From the NCBI GenBank assembly GCA_023653785.1, contig JAMKCH010012622.1:1-64000 (forward strand): 64,000 nt of DNA, written 5' to 3'. This document shows, in pieces, positions 34,020 through 44,819 of this stretch. The position numbers and the translations under genes are program-made. This DNA is from Ophioderma brevispina. Lineage: Eukaryota > Echinodermata > Ophiuroidea > Amphilepidida > Ophiodermatidae. Position 1 is the first letter of the stretch; every line of letters starts with the position of its first letter. Below the pieces are notes generated by a model. It was given only the letters and a program-made list of their open reading frames with translations, had not been told where the DNA came from and searched no databases.

Positions 34020-35650
34020 TGGTTTCCTGCCATTTTTCAAAATGGCCGCCTATTTGAAACTACCCAAGCCCATATCTCATCCCCTGGGCCTCATACAGGC
34101 ACGATTTTGATGCCCTGACCTATGTTTTCAGAAGCAAAGAGTCTATTGGAAACACTTTTGAAAACATTAGGTTCGTTGGTTATGGTACTTGGCCGTGGCG
34201 GCCATTTTAAACTTTAAAATGGCTACCAAACCCATTTTTGCCCATATCTCCATTTCTGAACCTTTAAGAGGCATAATTCTGGGGTCTTTGTCGACGTTTT
34301 CAGGATCAAGGACACTGATGATATCATTGGCTCATTTGGTTGTGGAAGCCATCTTGAATTTCAAAATATCTGCCAAGCAAAAAATGTTCAGTTTTTCCCA
34401 GTTATATGTCTGTAAGAATCATTACATTTGGCACCTATTGTGTTATCCCTCAGAAACACAAACAATTTTAAAACAAGTATAAAAAGCATGTCTTTGAACA
34501 TTAAATAAAATATATAATATATATATATATATATATATTGAACGCACAAGGAGTCTTTTGGACGGGTTATTGACATGATTTGATCACAACATTACCATCA
34601 AATCAAATATGGCCACCCTAAAACCCAATATGCCTGGAAATCATTAAAGTGACCATAACTCATCAAGTATTTGTGATAGAAGCATAATTCTGCGCTCTAT
34701 ACCCAGTAGGAACTCATATCTGACATTTCAAGTGTGTTAACAAGCTTACCAATCAAGATGGCAGTCAACATGACTGCCTTTTAAGATCTTTAAAACCTAC
34801 AAATTGTCATATATTCATAATATATTGCCGTCATTTTGAATTTTAAGCATATTGTCAAAACAAATATACCCGATATTTATTAATGCTCAAAGACATACAT
34901 TTCATACTTTAATTTAAACTTTAATAATCATTTTGGGTGTTATAACTAAATACAATATGGATGTTTCGTATTTTATAGGTTTTAAAGAATGTCAAAAGGC
35001 AGCCACATTGGCCCCCATCTTAACATTTTTGCATGTTAAAGAAACAAATTCCAGATTAGAATGTCAAATGGTCAAATACTTATTCCATACCTTAATTTAC
35101 ACCTTTATATTAATAATTAGTTGATGTAACTACATATAATACACATATAATGTAGGTTTTACTATTTTAAAGGTGGCTGTATAGGCTGCCATCTTGAATT
35201 TTGAAAATGTCCATTACAGAGAAATGCCAAATAAGGGTTTCTAGTGATCAAATACATGTATCTCATAAGTGTAAAGCATAAAGCATGCATATAGACACTG
35301 GAATCAAGCCTCTAAACTGCAAAATGTGCAGAACACATGTCCGGATGCGTTGGAAATGCATTTTAGAGGTGTTAAACTAACACTTGCAGCGTGTGATCAA
35401 TTGTAACAGATTTTGAACACCTGCAGAACATATTGTAGGTGTTCAGTATGTATTCAAGTAGCGTAAATAGGTATAATGGAGGAGTTAAAGATCATATTAA
35501 TGATTCCGAGAGCATATTTGACTTTTGAGCAGCCATATTGGATTTTTGAGTACCGAGAAATATTTGTCTCTATCGGAAATACTTAAGGGATTTTTAGTGA
35601 TTTGGAACATGGTAGCAGCCATATTGGATTTTCAAAAATGCCACTGTAAC
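34020..35650. repeat. Diverged CAAAATGGC / GCCATnTTGAATTT repeat field
   Basis: Words such as AAAATGGCCGCC, GCCATCTTGAATTT and GCCATATTGGATTT recur about every 150-180 bases with CCCATATCTC-like companions. A short TA microsatellite is at 34509-34538. No long ORF is seen. Relatives lie at 59190-59540 and near 61450. Confidence 0.6.
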
Positions 35651-36001
35651 AAATTTTGCACACCCTCCAAAAATTATTGGCTTAGGTCCTAATGAACTAA
35701 AATCTATTAATAGAAAAAGTCTGTACTCCATTTCCATCCTTCAGGCTGTGTAGCTAAACTTCCACCTGACTATATCTCGTTCAGTTATGTTAACCTGCTC
35801 AAATAAGGACAGCACCCTTTCTGGCTGTCATCTTTGAAACTGCCATGCACCAATTACTGTATATCTGCAATACATTTGGTTATATCTTAAAAGAAATAGT
35901 CTAGAAATACCAAAATATAAAATGAAGTGTGAGACATAATGTCCATGTAAACCATCAATAAACAGACAAGTTAGGTTTAAGTGTCCTTTAAAGGTGAGTG
36001 A

Positions 36002-36508
36002 CACAATCAGCAATCTCATACCCCACGTTACTCCATCAAAATTGAGATTTTGGTATCAGAAGAAAGTTAATAATTATTTTTATTGGCAAGGCCCAGGAAA
36101 TGTTTCCTTTTGATGTTATGTACAGAAAGTCTCAAAATGTGGTCGACCACATTAACACACTCTCCCAATGGGCCAAGTTAGTATACATTTTTGCTTCTAC
36201 TATCGAAACGGCTGGACCGATTTAACTCATCATGTTTTGAGGAGTCCAAGTGTGTGAAAATATCGGATCCAATGCATGGTAATGATAAAATTGGATGATT
36301 TACGCCCAATATTAGTTGGTCTCGCTATGAGTTTTAAAATATTGGGGTCGACTGCGTCTCACCCAACATTTTTGCAACTCTTAGCTAGACCAATTAATTT
36401 GGGCTTAATCGGTCCAATTTTATTTTATATCAAAATTTGTAATCGGATGTTTTGGCGAGGGAGAACACTTGATATGAAAAATCGGACCATGATGGGGTCA
36501 CCAACCCA
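36002..36508. mobile_element. Decayed TTAAAGGTGAGTG-family MITE
   Basis: It starts TTAA then AGGTGAGTGACACAATC and shares TCCATCAAAATTGAGATTTT and AATGTTTCCTTTTGA-like words with 32822-33148. The right end (GGGGTCACCAACCC) is degraded, so the limit is approximate. Confidence 0.6.
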
Positions 36509-36765
36509 AGTACATAGTCAATGGAAATGCAGTTCTGCAAATGAATCATTGAATGTTGTATACTATAGTGATTATGTTATCAATATTATGTCATCCTGAC
36601 AATGTAAAACAGTTAACTGTAAAGTGTATATAAAGCTGTATATTTGTATTCTGATCAATTGCCGTCTCTGTTGGCTTTTCTTTTGAGGCAGTAAAGTTGT
36701 AAACATTCTCTGTAAGGTTCTCAGCCTCATCTCCATGATTTTTCACACTACTGAACCATGTAGAG

Positions 36766-36835
36766 CAGGGGTGATATTTGGCCCTCGACTTGATATATTC
36801 CCCGGCCCTTCAGCTAATATAATTGAGAAGCCCTG
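36766..36835. mobile_element. 70-bp hAT miniature
   Basis: CAGGGGTGATATTTGGCCCT opens it and TTCAGCTAATATAATTGAGA with AGCCCTG closes it. It is an internally deleted relative of 17606-17792. Confidence 0.6.
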
Positions 36836-36839
36836 ATGT

Positions 36840-37599
36840 AGAGGTTCTCAGTACGTGCCCAAGAGGCCAGACATGGCCCAAAAGCCAATGGTGGTTAGCC
36901 ATTGGGGAGAAAATGTTTGAGATTTTTGTCCACAATTATGATCCAGGAACACAACCAGTTGAATAATCTCATAGTGCAGCTATTCACTATTTTGTACAAG
37001 AGGCTATGTTGAGTCAATCCCACAATGCACAAGTTTTGGGAAATTCACCTCAATTGGGTCATGTAATCCCACAAAAATCTTAACAAATAAAAACTCTTGA
37101 ATTTTACGCTCATTTTAGCCCACAAAGCGTTAGTACTGAGAGAATTTTGAGCATGATCATGGAATGTCCTGTGGTTCTTAAACTTTTGGAAAACTTTTTT
37201 ATCCCTTAAAGTACTGTATATGACGTGTGTAGTACAGTGTAGTATCGACAAATTGCTATGCATCATGGGATTGGTTCAAAACGCCCTCTGATTTTCTACT
37301 TAATCCCAAACTTTTTTCATTGCAAAGTATAAAAATTCTAATTTTGAACATGACGTGAGTTTTTGGATTATAGGACCAGCGCCAGCGGGATGTCGTTTTC
37401 TTGCAATACTTGATAAATACATTAAGGAATAAAGCTCACACATAATCATAAATAGTGCCATTTTGGCCAATAAAAAAATGTGGTCCTGGACCATTATCTT
37501 GGGTCAAATAAGCTCTGATATACACAGGAAACATACTAAAACAAGGTGTTGGTGTTCAAACACAGATTGGCCTGTTTAAAATACAATCGAGAACCACTA
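36840..37599. mobile_element. hAT-like element with GTTCTCA ends
   Basis: It starts AGAGGTTCTCAGTACGTGCC and ends CAATCGAGAACCACT, the same end type as 17606-17792. Its interior at 37005-37270 is the inverse of part of the hAT at 21572-22387. No clean target duplication was found. Confidence 0.6.
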
Positions 37600-37977
37600 A
37601 GTATGTAGAGTCTTTGGAATGATTATAACACTTGTCTCTAAACTTGCAGGCTTATTTTTGCTGAATCTCTTGTTTTGAAAACATTTTATATGGTAACCTG
37701 CTCTACCTCCTGTAAGCTTTTTCACTATTAGCCCGAGTCTCTGCCCCCCCAACTATCCAAGAAGACAAAAAAAAACACTGTCCTATGGGTTGGTGTAATT
37801 CATAAAAATATATTTTACATATCAAGTAAAACTTTGGAAATAAGCATTTTGAGGAATTGATATTTTTAAATAGCTTTTAATTCCAAGAAACAATTGTAAT
37901 ATGCAGTGCCCCCACAACTGGTTTAATTGCAATTTATTGAAAATATGCAAATTAGATCAACCTTCCAAAAAGTATAC

Positions 37978-38417
37978 GGCGGTCCGGAAAGTGTGTAGTC
38001 TGTGTCACAGACTTCGAAAGATATTATCTAAATTAGTACTGCGCCAGAGATTAACGTTATCAGTCCGTCATAGCGAATGCATGCAAATGAAACTAAATCT
38101 CAAATATCTCCGGAAAACGAAGGGGTTCTATGGAGATTTTGGCATCATAGGGTCTGTTACTATGTTTTGTTGGATATGTATCGTAATTGGGTCTGAACCT
38201 ATAGAACCTAGCGAGAAAATTTAACGTTTTTGTCGGGTACTTTGGTGTTCGCAAACACGGAAAAGTTAACACGCAATCGCTACGCGCCGCAACCCTTTTT
38301 CCCACAATGCCTTTCGGTATTATTCCAGTCTTGAGAATTTTCAAATGCTGTGCCAACTTCTTTTTTTTTTCAATTTTAGAAACAGGATATACGTACTTAA
38401 TTACCGGACCGCCGTAC
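37978..38417. mobile_element. MITE with GGCGGTCCGG ends
   Basis: GGCGGTCCGG (37978-37987) and CCGGACCGCC (38404-38413) are exact inverses. An 11-bp direct repeat AAAAAGTATAC flanks the unit at 37967-37977 and 38418-38428. Such a 9-11-bp duplication fits a Mutator-type transposase, which is inference. Confidence 0.65.
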
Positions 38418-38573
38418 AAAAAGTATACAGCACATGACCCCATGATCACCGTGCCACATTTGAGGTTCATCGACTAATTGGTTTATAGTGGATCAATGAA
38501 TGTGCCATTCAGGCAGACTTCCATCTGCATGATCACATAGGCCCTCCACAACATTGTTGTGAGTAGGCATGTA

Positions 38574-39110
38574 TTGGTTTATTGCCATTTGGTCTAATCC
38601 CATTTGGTCTAATAGCCATTTGGTCTAACTTCAATTGGTCTAAACCCATATTGTCTAATACCAATTTGTCTAATAACCATTAAGTACATTCAATTTATCA
38701 TTCAAAATGTCTAATAGCATTTGGTCTAATGCCCATCTAGTCTAATGCCCATTTCGTCTACTACCATTTGGTCTAATAACCACAAACACCATTTGGTCTA
38801 ATTCCCATTTGGTGTAATATCCATCTGGTCTAATATCCATCTTGTCTAATATTCATTTGTCTAATATCCATTTGGTCTAATACCCAATTGGTCTAATATC
38901 CATTTGGACCAGATTGACATTAGACAAATGAATATTAGACCAGATGGATATTAGACCAATTGGCATTAGATCAAATTGGTTATAGACAATATGAGATTTA
39001 GACCAGATGAATATGAGACTGCATGGCTATTGGCCTAAAGGGTATATTAGACCAATTGGAGTTAGCCAAAATGGCCATTAGACCAAATGGGATTAGACCA
39101 AATGGCAAGT
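38574..39110. repeat. 540-bp palindrome of CCATTTGGTCTAATA units
   Basis: About twenty forward variants of CCATTTGGTCTAATA are followed from about 38905 by about ten inverted ones. The outermost 50 bases of both arms match almost exactly, while the inner copies drift. Confidence 0.95.
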
Positions 39111-39300
39111 CACCCATGTATTATGCCGTGTAATTCCTCTTACGTTACACGGGTCCTTACACAAATACCGGGTACACGTTTACCATCCATGGAAAAAAAT
39201 AGCCATCATTAAGATTGCCAGTACCCCACAATACAGCAACACACTGTCACAATTTAGCAATATCTTATAATTTTCACTCAAAGAAATAAATTTGTTATTT

Positions 39301-39378
39301 AATCACCTACATCTCCTAGTACGTTCTCATTCAAGCCTGACTTATTCCTTTTCATTTTCTACGCTCGGAATAGCAAGT
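39301..39378. repeat. DIRS-B left inverted terminal repeat
   Basis: AATCACCTACATCTC, CTAGTACGTTC, AAGCCTGA, TTTTCATTTTCTACGCTCGG and TAGCAAG occur in this order and return inverted at 47661-47737. Confidence 0.85.
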
Positions 39379-40020
39379 TACCTACGATACCCACTGGAAA
39401 GTTTGACGACTCCTGACTGCGCACGCATCGGGTGGCGATGATCTAGAATCTCTGACTTCTCATTTTGCAACGCTCCAAGCATGTTGTGCTCTTAATTGTG
39501 CCTTGAGAAGTTTGCAATTTTTAATAGCTTTTGCTCACCTGACTACCAAACTACATGTTCTACACATTTTTCTCATCATTCTGGTTCGGTTTGCTGCTTT
39601 CAGCCCATCCCAGATTGTTGTAAAATTGTGTCTGATTAGGTGAGTCAGTGTGTACTTTCCGTGGAACATGGCGGGCTAGTTCACACATGTGTTACAAGTG
39701 TCTACCTCGGGTGGACTCCTTCGAGTAATTCCCACATCCATCTAGCGCTCGTGTTGGGGAGCTTCGTGCTAGATGATACCCGAGTATTTTATCTCACTTT
39801 TTCGTCGGCTACTTTGCTGTTTTTCGCGGTCAACTTTCACCCGCTATCCTACCAGTCCGGTACCGGTACGGCACCATCTTAAGTGTGGTCGGCCATCTGG
39901 GCCGAATGTTCATAACTCGACTTTCGCTTCGGCATGGTACGCCATCTGCTTCATGTGCACCGGGGCGGTGTTTGAGCCCCCACCGCTTCCTCCGTGGAAT
40001 TACGGGTCTGCGGGTCAGTT

Positions 40021-40515
40021 TATTGGTCTTCCCGTCACCGGGGGCCCCACTACCGTTATTACGGCCGGGCCTTACCGTTCACTGGAATACTTGGATTGGT
40101 GACACTTTTTTCAGCGGCCATTTTGGAAATTTTACCGGCGGAATATTTACCGCGTAGACCCATTTGGTTCCAAACTAAACATCGGCGGTGCGATACGGCA
40201 AGTTTTGTTTCATATTTCAACATGACCCGAAACCGGAATTACGTGCTTTTCTATGGGAGTTAGGATTCAACTGCGTTTTTCTTCGGTTTTCCCCGTCTGC
40301 GGGGGCTCCACTACCGTTGTCACGGCCGAGCCTTACCGTTGGGGACTTTTATATCGGGACACTTTGCGGTGGCCATTTTCGATTTCTTACCGACCGAATT
40401 TTTTACCGCTTAACCTCAATGGGTTCCGAACTAGACATCAACGGTTCGATATAACAAATTTCGTTCCATATTTCAACATACCCCGAAACCGGAAGTACAT
40501 GCTTTTTATGGGATT
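40021..40515. repeat. Two diverged ~260-bp tandem units in the DIRS-B leader
   Basis: GGGGCCCCACTACCGTT to CCCGAAACCGGAATTACGTG (about 40040-40245) is repeated at about 40300-40500 with many substitutions. The units lie directly ahead of the gag start at 40682, where they could act as promoter monomers. That role is inference from the position alone. Confidence 0.75.
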
Positions 40516-41083
40516 TTTTCGCGTATTGAGCGGGTATTACCAGTTCATCTCGGTTGTTTTGGGCTAGGATAGACTCAATTGTATACTAGGCTAGCTGTAC
40601 TTAGTAGAGATCTCCCGGTTATGGTTCCTTAAAGTTCCTAACCGATTTTAGTTCTCTCTTTTGTCTTTCTCCAGATAAGACATGGATTCCGACTCAGAGA
40701 CCGAGAAGGGAAAACGTGGCAAAGCCAAGCCTAGACAGTGCTCGTCATGCGACCGTGGCTTCTACGGCAATAAAACACCCCGAGACTCTACGGGACACAA
40801 GCGGGTCCGCACCGACCACGACGCCCAGCAACCCAGTGTAGCCGGTAGCAGCCAGGATAGCAGCCGTTAAGAGCCGCATCTGTGCCGAGGTTTCCGGATT
40901 CTCACCGCCACCGGCCAGCCGCCGAGCTACCGACTCTCCACCGCTGGATATTGGTCTCCCTGTCAGCGGGGGCCCCACTACCGTTATTACGGCCGGGCCT
41001 TACCGTTCACGGGGATACTTAGAAACGGATATCGGTCTTCCCGTCATCGGGGGCCCCACTAATGTTATTACGGCCGGGCATTA

Positions 41084-41106
41084 TTTTTTTTTTTTTTTTT
41101 TTTTTT
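41084..41106. repeat. Poly(T) run 1 (23 T) at a duplication joint
   Basis: It interrupts GGGCATTA|CCGTTCAC. The 103 bases before it (40981-41083) come again at 41614-41716 and go on correctly into CCGTTCAC. What follows the run (41107-41410) repeats 40461-40764 at about 99%. Confidence 0.9.
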
Positions 41107-41410
41107 CGTTCCATATTTCAACATACCCCGAAACCGGAAGTACATGCTTTTTATGGGATTTTTTCGCGTATTGAGCGGGTATTACCAGTTCATCTCGGTT
41201 GTTTTGGGCTAGGATGGACTCAATTGTATACTAGGCTAGCTGTACTTAGTAGAGATCTCCCGGTTATGGTTCCTTAAAGTTCCTAACCGACTTTAGTTCT
41301 CTCTTTTGTCTTTCTCCAGATAAGACATGGATTCCGACTCAGAGACCGAGAAGGGAAAACGTGGCAAAGCCAAGCCTAGACAGTGCTCGTCATGCGACCG
41401 TGGCTTCTAT

Positions 41411-41593
41411 TTATTTTATTTATTTTTATTTATTACACTTCATCACTGGTACACAAACAGCATAAAAAGAAAATTCAAGAAAATATTGCACAAGATTAAC
41501 AGAATAAAAATATACGTATTTAGATATTGCAACCAAAAGAATTCCAGTGAAAAGGTTGGGACAAACAGGTGCTTAATCACCTCTAGGACCATC
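41411..41593 (-). mobile_element. 5'-truncated LINE 3' end
   Basis: On the minus strand it ends GTGATGAAGTGTAATAAATA and then ATAAATAAAATAAAT, a tail typical of non-LTR elements with short A-rich repeats. It has no coding part left. Confidence 0.6.
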
Positions 41594-41613
41594 TTTTTTT
41601 TTTTTTTTTTTTT
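41594..41613. repeat. Poly(T) run 2 (20 T) at a duplication joint
   Basis: It follows the LINE tail directly and precedes the repeated 103-base block that begins CCGTTATTACGG. Confidence 0.9.
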
Positions 41614-42698
41614 CCGTTATTACGGCCGGGCCTTACCGTTCACGGGGATACTTAGAAACGGATATCGGTCTTCCCGTCATCGGGGGCCCCACTAATGTTA
41701 TTACGGCCGGGCATTACCGTTCACAGGGATACTTAGATTGGTGACACCTCTTCTATCGCCAACACCGTCGAGGCCGGCCGAGTATCGCACCGCCCACCGA
41801 GTACCCCGCTCTCCACCGTCGGAATACCGTGGTCACCGCGGAGGCCGTTCGGGAAGCCGAGACCGCCGCCCAGATCACCGCAGGAGCCGCTTGGGGAGCC
41901 ATGACCACCGCCGAGATCACCACAAGAGCCGCTCCGGGAGCCGGGACCTCCGCCAGGATCTCTGTAAGAGCCGTTCCGGAAGCTGTGACCGCCGTCGGGA
42001 TCACCGCAAGAGCCGTTCGAGGAGCCGGGACCACCGCAAGAGCCGTTCCGGAAGCCGTGGCAGCCATCGGGATCACCGCAAGAGCCGTTCCGGGAGCCGG
42101 AACCGCCGCCGGGATCACCCGCAAGAGCCGTTCGGGGAGCTGGGACTGCCGCCGGTATCACCGCAAGAGCCGTTCCGGAAGCCGTAACCGCCGAGCCGGA
42201 ACCGCCGCCGGGATCACCGCAAGAGCCGTTGTCGCAGCACCGGGATCACTGCAAGCGCCGGGATCACCGCAAGCGCCGGGATCACCGCAAGCGCCGTTCT
42301 CGCAGCACCGGGATCACCGCAAGCGCCGGGATCCGGGATCACTGCAAGAGCCGTTCTCGCAGCCACGATCACCAATTGCATCAATTGGATCTCAGCAGCA
42401 GCCGTTCTCGGAGCCATGGTAATTGCAGCTACTGCCCGGATTACTGGAGGAGCCACACCTTGAGCCGTGGCCGCCGTAGCCGCAAAGATATTTGGTAAAA
42501 ATTCTAATTTGACCTTGACTTGCCCCCCCTAAAAACCAGTGTCCGACATTCTGCACCAAATTCTGCTTGAAATATGTTTGAGGGGGGTCCTTGCTTAATA
42601 TATTGGCAAAGTTTCATTGTGGTGTCTAAGTGTCTTGTATAAGTAACTGGTCTTCAAAAAGCCCTACTTCATGTAATTCAATTTTGAAAGAATTCCCA

Positions 42699-42720
42699 TT
42701 TTTTTTTTTTTTTTTTTTTT
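42699..42720. repeat. Poly(T) run 3 (22 T) at a duplication joint
   Basis: The block 42221-42698 ends at this run and starts over at 42721 (GCAAGAGCCGTTGTCGCAGC). The second copy lacks a 44-base and a 7-base piece and has several small differences, then reads on past 43150. Confidence 0.9.
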
Positions 42721-42949
42721 GCAAGAGCCGTTGTCGCAGCACCGGGATCACTGCAAGCGCCGGGATCACCGCAAGCGCCGGGATCACCGCAAGCGCCGTT
42801 CTCGCAGCACCGGGATCACCGCAAGCGCCGGGATCACTGCAAGAGCCGTTCTCGCAGCCACGATCACCAATTGCATCAATTGGATCTCTGGATTACTGGA
42901 GGAGCCACACCTTGAGCCGTGGCCGCCGTAGCCGCAAAGATATTGGTAA

Positions 42950-43640
42950 ACATTCTAATTTGACCTTGACTTTGGACCCCCCCCTAAAAACCAGTGTCCG
43001 ACATTCTGCACCAAAATTCTGTTGAAAATATGTTTGAGGGCGGGTGGTCCTTGCTTGATAGATTGGCAAAGTTTCATTGTGGCTGTCTAAGTGTCTTGTA
43101 TAAGTAAACGGTCTCAAAAAGCCCTACTTCATGTAATCAATTTGATTTGGAAAAGACTTCCCATGCCACACACAGGAAACCTGAACTTTGCAAACTGGGT
43201 ATTAACTTGCACAGTTCACTTTTGACTATATAATTCAATTAGAATAATTAAAGTATTATAAATTCCTTACCAAGCAAGACACCAAGCTGAAATTTGGTCC
43301 ATACCTAGAGCAGGTGCTAATAAGGTGATGATATTGATTTCAATTTCATTGTTAGAGTTCTACCAGGTCAAACTTGGATTCAAAGTCTTAAAACTGCACT
43401 TGAATACCCAGATTGCAAAGTTCAGAATTCTGTGTACATTTCAATGGGAACTGATATTAGTTGAAAGTTTAGATTCTTTGAAGCCTGTTTACCTACATAT
43501 GGCAGTTAGACACCATGTTGAAACTTTGCACACAACTTCAGCAGGGGCCCCTCTTAACCATATTTCAAGCTGGTGCAAAATGTCTGACATTGATTTTTAG
43601 GGGGGTCAAGTCAAGGTTAATTTGGACTTTTTGCTGTTTG
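42950..43640. mobile_element. Foldback element inserted in DIRS-B gag
   Basis: The left arm (GACCTTGACTTTGG, then CCCCCTAAAAACCAGTGTC, then GACATTCTGCACC, then CAAAGTTTCATTGTGG) returns inverted at 43330-43640 (GGTGCAAAATGTCTGACATT, GGGGGGTCAAGTCAAGG). Arms are about 300 bases and the centre is near 43240-43320. The part at 42500-42698 is the duplicated left arm. Confidence 0.8.
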
Positions 43641-44107
43641 CGACAGCTATATTTCTTCCAATAAAGCTGATATAAGTATCAGATTGTACACAAGGGTAGT
43701 ATTCAAGATAAGCTTTCACCAGCCCAAATTTGGAAGTTATATCACTTTTACCTTTTGACTTATGGGCCCCCAAAGTATGGTCCGAGTGGTTTTTGGGCCA
43801 TTTTGACCCCCTGTATTTTAAATTGGGGCAAGTTGCATTTTTTTGTTCACATATTTGCAATCTGCAGCAAAAGGTTATCCAGAATGCCAAGTTTGAAGGA
43901 TCTGAGGGGTGTAGTTTTTTACTTATGGCCCTGTGAATATTGAATTTCACACCGGTACATGTTTTTGAGGTAACCCCCTCAAATTTAAAATTGCTGTAGC
44001 GTGAAAACGAAAAGAGGTACAGAGCTCAAATTTTCAGGATTTTAGTTTCTCATGAATATCTTTTAATACACCAAAAGGAAAGAAATCCATGAGATGGTGT
44101 ACTCGAT

Positions 44108-44440
44108 TTGTTGAATTGGCATGGAATGACCCGACTATTGAACGCATCCTTCCTCACCTTCGCCCACCTGATGAACGGATGTCTAGACCCTGTCAGATTG
44201 CAGATGAGTGCAGAGAACAGACAACGTTCACTATATACACTCCGGGACCTAGCGTTCTGCACGGGGGAACACCTTTGCAGGCTAACGCAGCAACTCGCCT
44301 ACTTGCGGAAAGTGAGTGCGCCCTACGCCCTCAACCTCCTGAACCCGCGGCAGTTCCTGGAGACGCCTACAGGACCTGACCTCTTCGGGGGACAGTTCAA
44401 GCACCTACACGAGGAGGATGTCGCTAACAAGAAGGCCTAG
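44108..44440 (+). pseudogene. DIRS-B gag C-terminal part
   Basis: An open frame reads RDLAFCTGEHLCRLTQQLAY and TPTGPDLFGGQFKHLHEED. Such a DLFG phrase close to the end is usual in gag of this group and has a counterpart in DIRS-A. It stops at a TAG after NKKA, and a charged, glutamine-rich stretch (ARERQKEKAAAS, PQQQQRLQQ) continues the frame behind it. It lies 600 bases upstream of the RT start. Confidence 0.6.
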
Positions 44441-44819
44441 ACAGCCCGCGAACGCCAGAAGGAGAAGGCGGCGGCTAGCCAGGGGGCCCCTCAGCAGCAG
44501 CAGCGGCTGCAGCAACCACAGACTTCATAGTCAGGACTCCCATCAGAAGTCCGTCCAAGAGCAACAAGGATCAATCTCCCCAGAGAGGGAGCAAGGATAC
44601 TGACGCAAGGACAGTGATGGCAGTGGATGCAACAAGGGCGGTAGATCAGGAGGAGGGGGTGGGGGTCACCATGTGCATCCCCCCATAAGATGAAGTGACT
44701 ATCCTCAGGCCTCAGTGCCTCCCCTTGCGGTGGGGGGGGAATAGGACACTTCATACACCGGTGGAGGACGGTGACTTCGGACTCATGGGTTCTGCGCACA
44801 CAAGAGACGGTGATCCCCA

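Larger units (their letters stand above)
40682..42500 (+). pseudogene. DIRS-B gag, N-terminal and RS-rich part (disrupted)
   Basis: The start is MDSDSETEKGKRGKAK followed by a CSSC pair, like other DIRS gag openings. A second, nearly identical start lies at 41327 in a duplicated block. The part at 41738-42187 reads as arginine/serine repeats (HRKSRSGSRDRR-like units of 10-13 residues) in one frame, while another frame gives an alanine-rich reading. The RS frame is preferred because RS-rich gag is usual in this group and DIRS-A has one too. Insertions at 40865-41737 (modules, poly(T), LINE tail) interrupt the reading. Confidence 0.65.

Noticed and set aside
38574..39110. CRISPR array
   Set aside because: Short units without regular spacers, inverted halfway, in a eukaryotic context.
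41738..42422. An SR-protein (splicing factor) gene
   Set aside because: The arginine/serine repeats lie inside DIRS-B between its gag start and RT, and RS-rich gag is normal for this group.
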